Both the position numbers and the translations under genes were made by a program. Shown piece by piece: positions 1 to 7,687 of a DNA stretch of 64,000 nucleotides (position 1 is its first letter; every line of letters starts with the position of its first letter). The notes beneath the pieces were generated by a model. That model was not told the DNA's origin. It did not search any database and saw only the letters and a program-made list of their open reading frames with translations. The stretch covers positions 6,703-70,702 of the forward strand of contig CAKSVD010000011.1 in the NCBI GenBank assembly GCA_934503275.1, read 5' to 3'. The DNA is from an uncultured Faecalibacterium sp. GTDB lineage: Bacteria; Bacillota; Clostridia; Oscillospirales; Ruminococcaceae.

Positions 1-63
1 AAGCGTTGCCTCACGGTCATTGAAATAATCCAGCATTTTATCTTTATCCATCGTTTTCTCCAT
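1..63 (-). CDS. ICE-borne protein, N-terminal fragment only
   Basis: Only the first 21 codons are inside the window, starting ATG at 63 and reading off the left edge (begins MEKTMDKDKMLDYF). The start overlaps the TAA stop of the upstream CD1845-like gene by one base (TAATG), so the two are translationally coupled and in one operon. No domain can be assigned from so little sequence; its position suggests a small accessory protein of the conjugative element. Confidence 0.4.
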   Translation of the reverse strand, partial: MEKTMDKDKMLDYFNDREATL

Positions 64-401
64 TACAGTTCCGCAAGCCATTCGCTGAATCGCTCGACGG
101 CTTCCACAAGCGCCGTTCCTGCCACGATGAGCAAAAAGCATCCGAACTCTGCCACAAAAAGGATCAGGAACTGTGTCCATTCCCTACAATAAAGAGTATA
201 AAGTCCGCAGCCAAAAATATACAGCATCGGCAGCGCAAGCACAAATGCCGACAGATTCAATGTCAATTTCAGCATCAGCGCAAGGAAAGCCGTAAGCAGC
301 GAAAACGGAAGAATGACCATCTTAAAAATGAACCTCATATCGAGCACCTGCCTTTCGCCCTTATTATAAAGGTATCTCCGCATCCATTGCAAGGATGTCA
401 A
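63..401 (-). CDS. CD1845-type ICE membrane protein
   Basis: A 112-residue protein dominated by hydrophobic stretches: roughly residues 25-45, 50-70 and 78-100 look like three membrane segments, with a basic N-terminus containing MRRYLYNKGERQ. Proteins of this size and look are found in Tn1549-like conjugative elements of Clostridia, where they are named after Clostridioides difficile CD1845; the exact role is unknown. It follows a truncated mobC and repA on the same strand, so this end of the window is the remnant of such an element, not a live transfer module. The family call rests on recalled resemblance; the membrane topology is read directly from the sequence. Confidence 0.55.
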   Translation of the reverse strand: MTSLQWMRRYLYNKGERQVLDMRFIFKMVILPFSLLTAFLALMLKLTLNLSAFVLALPMLYIFGCGLYTLYCREWTQFLILFVAEFGCFLLIVAGTALVEAVERFSEWLAEL

Positions 402-439
402 TCGATATGTAATCCGCAGCTCCTCTCTGCGGAAAAAAG

Positions 440-664
440 TTAAAGTTCAGACAGTTTGGAAAGAATCTGTTTTCCGATGCCAATCAGCTCGTCCAGCCGA
501 TGCCGCAAATCTTCAATGTCTGCAGCATAAAGCTGATTGCTTTCATTCACACGTTTTGCCACCTGATTCAGATTGTTGCTGCAATTCTGAAGCAGGTACG
601 ACATCCGGCGCAGCTGCAGCAGGTCAAGGTTCAGACAATAACCATCCAATGCCATTTTGCGGAT
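440..664 (-). pseudogene. mobC (plasmid mobilisation) C-terminal fragment
   Basis: The frame encodes about 74 residues that align well with the second half of the intact MobC at 56545-56874: RKMALDGY here against RKMAIDGY there, then NLNQVAKRVN against NINQIAKRIN and IEDLRHRLDELI against MDEIRERLDEIW. The N-terminal ribbon-helix-helix half is missing because the coding sequence is fused, out of frame, to a repA fragment just upstream (about 665). The ATG at 655 is an internal Met of MobC, not a native start. MobC proteins help a relaxase at oriT; this copy has no relaxase next to it and should be non-functional. Confidence 0.7.
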
Positions 665-1268
665 TCAGCTTCATGAATCGGCTGCGCACGACCTCCGCAG
701 GCTTGTCATCCCCTGCCACCCGCAGCAGCTTGCGTTTGGTGGAACAGGTATCCACAAGCAAATCCACGATCTGATAGATAGTGTCCTCCTCATCCGGGCA
801 GGCCCGGAGCAGCAAGTCCACCTCCGACGACTGCATAAAATACGCTTCCAGCCGTGTGCGCTCATCCGGTTCGTCCTCCGCGTCGGAAGAGAAAGGATCA
901 GGTTCACTCCCCTCGGTTTTATTCCACTCAGTCTTATTTCCTCGTGATTTTGCCGTTTCCTGCTGCGCTGAATCCGCGGCACCGGAACCGTTCTTTTCAC
1001 GATTCCGGAAACGCGGGTCTGCAAAGTTTTTGACGTAAATCAGATTGGGTTTTCCCAGCCCGCGCCGTTTGCGCTCAATCAGACCAAACTTTTCCAATTC
1101 CCGGAACAGTTTGGTTGCCTTGTTGTCTGCGCAGCCCAGTGCATCCATCACTTCCTGCACAGGAAAAATGATATACACCCTTCCCTGCTCATCCAGCCAT
1201 CCGTTTTTCACCGACAGCCCCATGCGGTCCAACAGGATGCCGTACAGCGTTTTGGCATCGGTGGACAA
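624..1268 (-). pseudogene. RepA-type replication initiator fragment, truncated at both ends
   Basis: The 214 residues match the winged-helix N-terminal domain of replication initiator protein A carried by Tn1549-like elements: STDAKTLYGILLDRMGLS, then NGWLDEQGRVYIIFPVQE and DNKATKLFRELEKFGLIERK. The usual N-terminus that precedes STDAK is absent; upstream of 1268 the sequence becomes unrelated AT-rich DNA. At the other end the reading continues to SRFMKLNPQNG and then runs out of frame over the mobC fragment, so the normal C-terminal domain is lost. The middle is a linker rich in charged residues. Together with the mobC remnant it marks a deletion inside an old ICE. Confidence 0.65.
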
Positions 1269-1420
1269 GTCAACTAGAGTGGGAAATCATTGCTCACTTT
1301 GCATCCATTGAAAAACGTACATATTTAAAAGCATGTTGTGCTACCAAAAGTAACGGGAAAGGATGAGATATTTTTCAGTTTTGCTTGGCATTTTGTCTTT
1401 TTTTCAGATTTCAGCGTATA

Positions 1421-1453
1421 AAAAAAGCGGACAACCGTTTTGGGGTTGTCCGC
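1421..1453 (-). terminator. Rho-independent terminator
   Basis: A 10-bp perfect stem (1427-1436 with 1444-1453) is followed on the minus strand by a run of T residues (complement of 1421-1426). It lies downstream of the deaminase gene and would end its transcript. Confidence 0.75.
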
Positions 1454-1544
1454 AGAAGGATGTATTGTTTTCGTCACTCGATAAATGGGAACTTGTCGGG
1501 GCGAGGCCCCTCCATCTTGCTGCGCAAGACCGTTCTGTCGCTTA

Positions 1545-1563
1545 AAAGCCCCACTGGGGCTTT
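1545..1563 (-). terminator. Possible weak terminator hairpin
   Basis: Short inverted repeat AAAGCCCC...GGGGCTTT about 35 bases past the deaminase stop on the minus strand, with only four T residues after it. It may be an attenuating hairpin in front of the stronger terminator. Confidence 0.35.
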
Positions 1564-1597
1564 CATTGTTCCGCTTCGCTCCACAAACGCGAAGTTG

Positions 1598-2032
1598 TCA
1601 ATTCCTCTTTGCCGCAGCGTAACGTTCCTTTCCCCACCAATTCGGCATAAGTTCTTTTAATGTTACAGTTTCTCGTTTTTCATAATCGACCATGATTTCC
1701 ATATCTTCGTTTGATTCATTTAATTGATAAAAGAATTCCTGACAAGCACCACATGGCATACCGCTCCCACCTCCGTTTGGCGCACTGTCGCGGAACGCTA
1801 TAAATCTTTTCATTCTTGTCTGACCACTGTTAGCATACATATTCAGTGCGGCAAGTCTATCGGCACAAATATTCATCACTCCGCTGCAGCTTTCAATGCA
1901 GAATCCCGTATAGATATCTCCGTTTTCAGCTTCTATTGCACAAACTACATTGTGCGCGTATATAAAGGGAGATACTTCCTCTGGATGATATTGCTCTTTC
2001 GCCTTCTCATACATTCTTTCCCAAATATCCAT
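1598..2032 (-). CDS. Cytidine/blasticidin-S deaminase-like protein
   Basis: 144 residues, the size of a single-domain tetrameric cytidine deaminase. The second zinc motif is intact (MPCGACQEFF, PCxxC). The first motif reads SGVMNICADRLAAL where the family has CAER: the catalytic proton-shuttling Glu is Asp (codon GAT). This could cripple deamination or alter specificity. The C-terminus LMPNWWGKER resembles a clostridial subgroup. Start choice: a GGAGG at 2041-2045 lies 8 bases before the ATG at 2032 (MDIWERMYE); the upstream in-frame ATG at 2047 overlaps that ribosome site and lacks its own. Likely monocistronic, ending at the hairpins near 1421-1563. Substrate not certain. Confidence 0.8.
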   Translation of the reverse strand: MDIWERMYEKAKEQYHPEEVSPFIYAHNVVCAIEAENGDIYTGFCIESCSGVMNICADRLAALNMYANSGQTRMKRFIAFRDSAPNGGGSGMPCGACQEFFYQLNESNEDMEIMVDYEKRETVTLKELMPNWWGKERYAAAKRN

Positions 2033-2182
2033 TTGATTTTCCTCCATAACTTCCGCGTTATCCCCCTCAATATACCACGCTTTTTTCCTGCGGAAAAGAT
2101 ACCGCGCACAAAAGGCTTCTCCGGCAACTATCCGCGCCCCGGCTCATACAATCTAACAACTATGTACCGGGAGGGATATCGT

Positions 2183-2866
2183 GTGCTGCTGACCTTACTG
2201 CAATTTTTCGCCACAAAATTTCTGTTTCTGGCGCTCCATCTGGAAAGCGGCTGCTTTCCGCGTCCGCTCACAGCCCGGGAAGAAGCCGCCGCCTTCAGCG
2301 CCCTGCGCGCCGGGGATGCCGCCGCCCGGGAAAAGCTGATCCGGCACAATCTGCGGCTGGTGGCGCACATCGTAAAAAAATATTACGCCCTGCCGGGCGA
2401 TCAGGAGGATCTTGTTTCCATCGGCACCATCGGGCTGATGAAAGCGGTAGATACCTTTGATGCCACACGCAAGGCGCGGTTTTCCACTTATGCAAGCCGC
2501 TGCATTGAAAACGAGATCCGCATGCAGTTCCGGCGGGAGCGCAAGAGCGGGCAGACCGTCTCCCTGCAAGAAGCCTTGGAGGCAGACGGAGACTCGGCGC
2601 TGACCTTAGCGGACGTGATACAGGACGGCTTTTGCATGGAGGACAGCTGTGAGCGGCAGGAGGATGTCCGGCGGTTGCGGCAGCTGCTGGACACCCTGCC
2701 CGCCCGGGAGCGGCAGATCTTACTGCTGCGGTACGGGCTGGCCGGGCAGCCGCCCCTGACCCAGCTGGAGACCGCCGGGCTGCTGGGCATCAGCCGCAGC
2801 TACGTTTCCCGGCTGGAGACCCACGCGCTGGAACTGCTGCGGCTGGCGTGGGGCAAAAACAGCTAG
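2183..2866 (+). CDS. sigK: RNA polymerase sigma factor, SigK-like
   Basis: 227 residues resembling the late sporulation sigma factor SigK. A hydrophobic N-terminal pro-like segment (FFATKFLFLALHLESG) precedes FPRPLTAREE, then region 2 with LRLVAHIVKKYY, EDLVSIGTIGLMKAV and YASRCIENEIRM, and region 4 with LPARERQILLLRYGL and a helix-turn-helix GISRSYVSRLE. I chose the GTG at 2183 because GGGAGGG at 2169-2175 is well placed and because the N-terminus then has the length expected of pro-SigK; the earlier ATG at 2162 lies before that ribosome site. It is divergent from the deaminase. Family is clear; whether this lineage sporulates cannot be judged here, so it may serve another late or stress regulon. 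Confidence 0.75.
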   Translation: MLLTLLQFFATKFLFLALHLESGCFPRPLTAREEAAAFSALRAGDAAAREKLIRHNLRLVAHIVKKYYALPGDQEDLVSIGTIGLMKAVDTFDATRKARFSTYASRCIENEIRMQFRRERKSGQTVSLQEALEADGDSALTLADVIQDGFCMEDSCERQEDVRRLRQLLDTLPARERQILLLRYGLAGQPPLTQLETAGLLGISRSYVSRLETHALELLRLAWGKNS

Positions 2867-2869
2867 GTT

Positions 2870-3484
2870 TCACTCCTGCAAAATTTTCAACTGCAATTCG
2901 TCCAGTTGTTCAAAAGTATATAGCCGGTTGAAAGCCTCCACCAGTTCCTTTTTAGAAAGGCGCGGCGGCAGCCCCAGCGCATTCAAGAGTCTAGCCTTGC
3001 GCTCGGCGCTGCCGGGCTTGCCGGAAAGCCCCCACTCATATAGGTCGGTGTAGGTGATCTGCCGCCCCGCCGGACGCACCGGCGCGGCACCGGCTTCCGC
3101 GCCCAAGGCGTCCAGCAGTGCCTGCCGCACAAGGGCGTCGTCCACGCCCTCTACCCCCAGCAAGCCCTCCTTGCCGGGCTGCGCCTTGCGCTTTTCCTTG
3201 CCGTGGATGGCGGGCACATAGGCCTGCACCACGTTCTGCGCGCCCACCATGTTGGTGATGTAATTGCGGATGCGGAAGCCTGCCGCGTCCGAATCCGTGA
3301 GTAAGATCAAACCGTTTTTCTGCGCCAGCGCCCGAAACAGCTGCTGGCGCTGTTTGTCTTTATAAATGCCAAAACCATCCGTCAACAGGATCATGGCATC
3401 GGTCAGGTGCGCCAGACGGACGGCATCGTACTTGCCCTCCACGATCAGCACCCGGTCGGTATGGATCATCTCGCTTTGCATCAT
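2870..3484 (-). CDS. TOPRIM protein, ribonuclease M5-like (DUF4093)
   Basis: 204 residues with an N-terminal TOPRIM nuclease fold: LIVEGKYDAVRL (catalytic Glu), then LLTDGFGI and LILLTDSDAAGFRIRNY (DxD metal site), followed by a C-terminal helical domain of the DUF4093 type (LSKKELVEAFNRLY). RNase M5 matures 5S rRNA in Firmicutes with help from ribosomal protein L18. The start ATGATG at 3484 overlaps the holA stop by four bases, so holA and this gene are one operon. The GKEGLLGVEGVDDALVRQAL stretch is typical of RnmV. Assignment to RNase M5 rather than another small TOPRIM enzyme is probable, not certain. Confidence 0.75.
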   Translation of the reverse strand: MMQSEMIHTDRVLIVEGKYDAVRLAHLTDAMILLTDGFGIYKDKQRQQLFRALAQKNGLILLTDSDAAGFRIRNYITNMVGAQNVVQAYVPAIHGKEKRKAQPGKEGLLGVEGVDDALVRQALLDALGAEAGAAPVRPAGRQITYTDLYEWGLSGKPGSAERKARLLNALGLPPRLSKKELVEAFNRLYTFEQLDELQLKILQE

Positions 3485-4509
3485 CTTCCGCTCCCCGCCA
3501 GCGCCAGACGGCACAGTGCTGTTTCCAGCAGTGTCTGCGCCGCCACAGGCTGGCTTTTCAGGCTCTGATCCAGCTCCAGCAGCACCTGCAAGCAGGCCTC
3601 CAGCTGGGGTAGGGTGTAGTGGGCGGCGGTCTCTGCCGAGCGCTTCAGCCGGTAGTCGCTGCCCTTATAGCCAAAATCTTTGTGCACTGCACTGTAATTT
3701 TTCCGCTTTGCCGCTCCAAGCTTTACCCGGTACAGGTCCACATAGCTGCCGATCATGGCCGCTGTAATGGCAATGGGCTCCTGCTGCAGCCGCAGCAGGG
3801 TCTGCAGCTTTTTGCAGGCTCCGGTGGCGTTTTTGGCGGTGATCATGCGGATCATCTCGAACACGTCCGCTTCAAGGCTCACCGTGCCCATCTCTGCCAC
3901 CATGGAGGCACTCACGGTCTGGTAGCCGGACAGGGCACAAAGCTTGTCCACCTCGTTTTCCAGCAGAAAAGGGTCCTCGCCGCAGCGCTCCAGCAATGCA
4001 GTGGCAGCGCCGTCCGGCAGGGCTGTGTCCTGCGCCTTTGCACGTTCCATCATCAGATTTTTAAGCTCAAAGGGGCGGGGCTTTGCCAGTTCTTCCGTGT
4101 AGCCAATGGCCTTGCACTGAGCTTGCAGCTTTTGCGCCTGCTTGCCCAGCTTGAGTTTTCCGCGTTCCAGCGGGAACACGCTGCCCAGCACCGCCACGGC
4201 GTTTTCCAAGCTGGAAAGGGTGCTGCACAGCTCGTCCAAGTCCTTGCTGCCGTAGGCGGCGGGGTCTATTTCCGGCAGCACCACCACGCGCCGGGTACCA
4301 AAAAATGAGATGGTACCCGCCGCCATGATGAGTTGCTCCAGTTCCGGGGCAGCGCCATCCAGTATGGTAGCGTCCTCGTCGCTGTCTGCCGACAGCACCC
4401 GCACCATCGCCGCCACTGCCTGCCGCACCAGATACCGCTCGCTGGAATAAAAATAGTAGACCGGGCAGCCCTTGTCGGCCAGCTGCCGGAGTTTTGCTTC
4501 CGTAGCCAT
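3481..4509 (-). CDS. holA: DNA polymerase III subunit delta
   Basis: 342 residues, the usual length of HolA, the clamp-loader subunit that opens the beta clamp. Recognisable features: CPVYYFYSSERYLVRQAVAA near the N-terminus, AAGTISFFGTRRVVVLPEID, the middle-domain EDPFLLENEVDKLCALSG, and the C-terminal collar helices with LLELDQSLKS. Starts at ATG 4509 behind AGGAAAGGGG. Upstream comEC is on the same strand with a 68-base gap, and the RNase M5-like gene overlaps its end; the comEC-holA order is common in Firmicutes. Confidence 0.9.
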   Translation of the reverse strand: MATEAKLRQLADKGCPVYYFYSSERYLVRQAVAAMVRVLSADSDEDATILDGAAPELEQLIMAAGTISFFGTRRVVVLPEIDPAAYGSKDLDELCSTLSSLENAVAVLGSVFPLERGKLKLGKQAQKLQAQCKAIGYTEELAKPRPFELKNLMMERAKAQDTALPDGAATALLERCGEDPFLLENEVDKLCALSGYQTVSASMVAEMGTVSLEADVFEMIRMITAKNATGACKKLQTLLRLQQEPIAITAAMIGSYVDLYRVKLGAAKRKNYSAVHKDFGYKGSDYRLKRSAETAAHYTLPQLEACLQVLLELDQSLKSQPVAAQTLLETALCRLALAGSGR

Positions 4510-4577
4510 ACAAACGCCCCTTTCCTGTTATAAATTGCTCCTTGTATTGTACCACACTCGGCCCGGATTGCAAAGCG

Positions 4578-6701
4578 CTACCCTAGCCTTTCGCCGCCGG
4601 TGCGGCGCAGGCTGAGGGAGGCGGTGTACTGCTCCTCCGGTGTCATCCAGCTGTAGCTGCGCAGTGCCAGCAGCTTTTGGTACCGCACCGTCTCCGGTTT
4701 TTTGGCCGAGGCCACCAGCCACTCCGTTTGCAGCGGCTGCGCCAGTTCTGCCCTGCCGCTTAAGATTGCAAACTGCCGGTTGCCGATGCTCAGCCGCACA
4801 AGACACCCTTCCCGGGTGCGCAGCAGTTCCACCGCTGCCGGAGTGCAGCGCAGCTTGCGTGCCGTGTTCACCGGCAGGCGCTCTGCCCGGATGCCCTGCT
4901 GCGCGGGCAGGGTACAGGCGGTTTTTGCGTTCATGCGCAGGTCTGCCACCAACTCCACGGTGCGCACGCCCCGCCGCGTCAGCTGGTTTTCCACCGCACG
5001 CTGGGCGGCGCTGCCGCCCCGGAACAGCACCACCGCCCGGTCGTTCTGGGCAACCACTACCGCAGGTGCCTGTGCACTGCCCACAAGGTCAATGTGCACC
5101 ACGTCCCGGCTGAGCGCGTTGCCCAGCCCGATGCTCACTGCTGCCGCCAGCAGAATGCCCGGCAGAGCCACCCGCAGACGCACCCGCCAGCGGAAAGCCA
5201 ACACCCCAAGCCCGCACAGCAGCAGACAGACCAGCGCTGCGTAGGCGGTATCAAAGTAGATGCTGCCGCCGGGTTTTGTGCTGAGCCAGACCGCCCAGCC
5301 GTTCAATAGCCCTGTGAGCAGGTCTGCCGCCCGGGAGAGCACTCCGTGCACCGGTGCCAGCCACGGCACCAGCCCTGCAAAAGCCACTGCCAGCCCCAGC
5401 AAAAGCAGCGGCTGCACCATCCACAGCACTGCGATGCTGGAGGCCGCCGCCCACGCGCTGACGCTCAAGCCCCGCAGTACCAGCACCGGGAAGGTAGCCG
5501 CCGAGGCGCAGGCGGCAATGCAGGCGCTCTCTGCAAGACCCTGAAGCCGCTCCGGCAGTCTGTTGAACCACGGGCGTCTGACCGGCTTTTGCAGGTTCTC
5601 CCCGGCTTTGATCCAAAACCGTCTGTCGTGGGCGTCCCGCATCCGGCGGATGCAGGCGTTGCCCGCCACCGTGCCCACCACTGCCGCAAAGGAAAGTTCA
5701 AAGCCGATATCCCACACCGCATAGCTGTTGGCGGCGGTCATCAGGATGCCTGCCGCCGCCAGCGAGGTGAGGACATCTGCCGGTCCCCACACCCACACGC
5801 CCAAGGCGCTGACCCATACCGCCACGGCCGCGCGGCACACCGAGGGTGTAAAGCCGGTCACGCCCATCAGCACCAGCGCCAGCAGGCTTTTCCAGACCGT
5901 GCGCCGCTTGCGGCTGCGGTAGTTCTGCTCCCAGCGATAGGGCAGCAAAACGCTCAGGATATCCCCGCACAGGATGGAAACGTGCATTCCGCTGACCACC
6001 AGCACATGGGAAAGCCCCGCGCCACGGTAGGCGCGGCGCAGCTGTGCCGAAAGCCCGCTGCGGTCTCCTACCGTCATAGCAGCCAGCACACCGCCGGTGT
6101 CCCGGCGCATGGCCCGGCGCAGGCTCTCGCTCAGCTTTTGCTGCAAGCGGTGGGTGCGGGCACGGAAGCTGCCGCTCTCGCCCAGCACGGTGAGCTGCGG
6201 CTTTTCTGCCAACAGTTCTGCCTGCAGGGCGATGCCGTCCGCATACTGCGCCGTCCGTTCCGCTTCATCCGGTGCTGACAGCGTGAACCAGCCCTGCACC
6301 CGCTGCCCTGCCGCGCAGGCGGGCAGTTCTGCACAGGCTATGTGGAAGCCCGCCGGGCTGTTGTTCACGTTTTCCACCCACAGGGTCGCATCCACTGTGT
6401 CCGAAAAATAGCTGCTGTCCGCGCGTTCCACCTCGGCAGTCAGCAGCACGGTGCGCCCGGCGTAATTTGCACGGGCGCGCTCCAGCCGGGCGCTCGTGGT
6501 GTACACCGCGCAAACCCCCGCCAGTGCGCCCAACAGCAGACAAAGCGCCAGCTTACGGCTGCGGCACGGGATGCAGAGCAGCAGCAAAAAGGCAACAAAA
6601 AATGCCGCAAACGGCATAAAAAACTCCGTTTGCGGCAAAAAAGTCCACAGGAAACTAAGGCCCATCATTCCGGCGCAGAACGCGCAGAGCGGGCGGCGCA
6701 T
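4578..6701 (-). CDS. comEC: ComEC/Rec2-family DNA uptake channel protein
   Basis: 707 residues. N-terminal hydrophobic helices and a DUF4131-like OB region (about 30-180) are followed by the ComEC competence domain with the hallmark GLSHVLVVSGMHVSIL and FTPSVCRAAVAVWV, then many membrane helices. ComEC carries single-stranded DNA through the membrane in transformation. Odd point: the C-terminal part (from about residue 545, HIDLVGSAQAPAVVVAQND) aligns in position with the beta-lactamase-like domain but lacks the usual DVGQGD start and any HxHxDH motif, so the nuclease domain is degenerate. Starts six bases after the apt-like stop with only a weak ribosome site, suggesting coupling. No other competence gene is in the window. 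Confidence 0.85.
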   Translation of the reverse strand: MRRPLCAFCAGMMGLSFLWTFLPQTEFFMPFAAFFVAFLLLLCIPCRSRKLALCLLLGALAGVCAVYTTSARLERARANYAGRTVLLTAEVERADSSYFSDTVDATLWVENVNNSPAGFHIACAELPACAAGQRVQGWFTLSAPDEAERTAQYADGIALQAELLAEKPQLTVLGESGSFRARTHRLQQKLSESLRRAMRRDTGGVLAAMTVGDRSGLSAQLRRAYRGAGLSHVLVVSGMHVSILCGDILSVLLPYRWEQNYRSRKRRTVWKSLLALVLMGVTGFTPSVCRAAVAVWVSALGVWVWGPADVLTSLAAAGILMTAANSYAVWDIGFELSFAAVVGTVAGNACIRRMRDAHDRRFWIKAGENLQKPVRRPWFNRLPERLQGLAESACIAACASAATFPVLVLRGLSVSAWAAASSIAVLWMVQPLLLLGLAVAFAGLVPWLAPVHGVLSRAADLLTGLLNGWAVWLSTKPGGSIYFDTAYAALVCLLLCGLGVLAFRWRVRLRVALPGILLAAAVSIGLGNALSRDVVHIDLVGSAQAPAVVVAQNDRAVVLFRGGSAAQRAVENQLTRRGVRTVELVADLRMNAKTACTLPAQQGIRAERLPVNTARKLRCTPAAVELLRTREGCLVRLSIGNRQFAILSGRAELAQPLQTEWLVASAKKPETVRYQKLLALRSYSWMTPEEQYTASLSLRRTGGERLG

Positions 6702-6707
6702 CCCGGC

Positions 6708-7247
6708 TTAGTGGAAGAACAGGGGCAGCGGCTCAAGGAAGATGATATCCTTGCGCTCAGCAGCGTCGCCCTCGGCCAGAACAGCGGCCTGACCCACGAT
6801 GGTGCACTGGGTCTTTTCTGCCAGCGCGTCCAGCGCCTTCAGAGAGCCGCCGGTGGAGATGACATCGTCCACCACCAGCACCCGCTTGCCGTTCATCTTT
6901 TCCAGTTCCTTGCGGTCGATGACCAGCTTCTGCTTACCGGCAGTGGTAATGGACTGGTCCTCCACCACAACTGGGTCCGGCATATACAGCTTGACCCCCT
7001 TGCGGGCGCAGATATAGGGCTTGCCGCTCTGGCGGCTCATCTCGTGCGCCAGCGGGATGCCCTTGGCCTCGGCGGTGAGCAGGATATCAAAATCCGGGCA
7101 CTTCTTCAGCAACTCCCCAGCGGCAGCCACGGTCAGCTCGGCATCACCCAGCATGATAAAAGCGGCAATGTCCATGTGGTCGTTCACCTTGCAGATGGTC
7201 AACTCACGGGTCAGGCCTGCAACGTGCAGGGTATAAGTTTCAGCCAT
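6708..7247 (-). CDS. Phosphoribosyltransferase, adenine PRTase-like
   Basis: 179 residues with a type I PRTase fold. The PRPP loop is clear (KRVLVVDDVISTGGSL, the DDVxxTGGT-like motif), preceded by DILLTAEAKGIPLAHEM and the flexible-loop region. Length and order suit adenine phosphoribosyltransferase or the PurR/XPRT relatives that are more regulatory. The start at 7247 (MAETYTLHVAG) has GGGAG ten bases upstream; longer in-frame starts run into the HIT gene without a ribosome site. Sits between hinT and comEC on the minus strand. The exact base specificity is not visible, so no gene symbol is given. Confidence 0.75.
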   Translation of the reverse strand: MAETYTLHVAGLTRELTICKVNDHMDIAAFIMLGDAELTVAAAGELLKKCPDFDILLTAEAKGIPLAHEMSRQSGKPYICARKGVKLYMPDPVVVEDQSITTAGKQKLVIDRKELEKMNGKRVLVVDDVISTGGSLKALDALAEKTQCTIVGQAAVLAEGDAAERKDIIFLEPLPLFFH

Positions 7248-7275
7248 AATCAAAAATCTCCCTTTCGTATTGGAA

Positions 7276-7608
7276 TCAGACAGGCAGTTTTTCGCCGCCC
7301 AGAACATGGAAATGCAGATGCTTCACGGTCTGGCCTGCGTCCTCGCCCACGTTGGAGATGATGCGGTAGCCGTTTTCCAGCCCCTGCTCCTTGGCCAGCT
7401 TTGCGATGACGGTGAAGATGTGACCCAGCAGGGCACCATCCTCCTCGGTCAGCGCAGCAGCAGAGGAGATGTGCTTGCGGGGAACCACAAGGAAATGCAC
7501 CTTTGCCTGCGGGTTGATGTCGTAGAATGCCACCACCTGGTCATCCTCGTACAGCTTTTTAGAGGGGATCTTTCCCTCTGCGATCATGCAAAACAGACAA
7601 TCTTCCAT
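7276..7608 (-). CDS. hinT: HIT-family nucleotide hydrolase (HinT)
   Basis: 110 residues with the histidine triad VKHLHFHVLGG at the C-terminus and CLFCMIAEGKIPSKKLYEDD at the N-terminus, including the zinc-type Cys pair of HinT proteins. HinT hydrolyses purine nucleoside phosphoramidates. The ATG at 7608 (MEDCLF) is 8 bases after GAAGGAG; an in-frame GTG three codons earlier would overlap the ribosome site. Lies between alaS and the PRTase, same strand. Confidence 0.9.
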   Translation of the reverse strand: MEDCLFCMIAEGKIPSKKLYEDDQVVAFYDINPQAKVHFLVVPRKHISSAAALTEEDGALLGHIFTVIAKLAKEQGLENGYRIISNVGEDAGQTVKHLHFHVLGGEKLPV

Positions 7609-7687
7609 GGGGAACACTCCTTCCTGCTTCTACAAAAGCCCGCCGCCCCGGCGCGCATCCGGCGCCGGGCGCGGGACATGGATCTTT

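Larger units (their letters stand above)
1269..1597. other. Intergenic boundary between ICE remnant and chromosome
   Basis: No supported gene. The stretch next to repA (1269-1420) is AT-rich and unlike either side, as expected for a scar of insertion or deletion. The part nearer the cytidine deaminase gene holds two hairpins, listed separately. No convincing attachment-site repeat was found against other parts of the window. Confidence 0.5.

Noticed and set aside
1363..1660. Short plus-strand frames between the ICE remnant and the deaminase
   Set aside because: They run over terminator hairpins and into the deaminase in antisense.
1724..2182. Upstream extension of the sigma factor frame
   Set aside because: It overlaps the cytidine deaminase in antisense, lacks family similarity, and the good ribosome site is at 2169.
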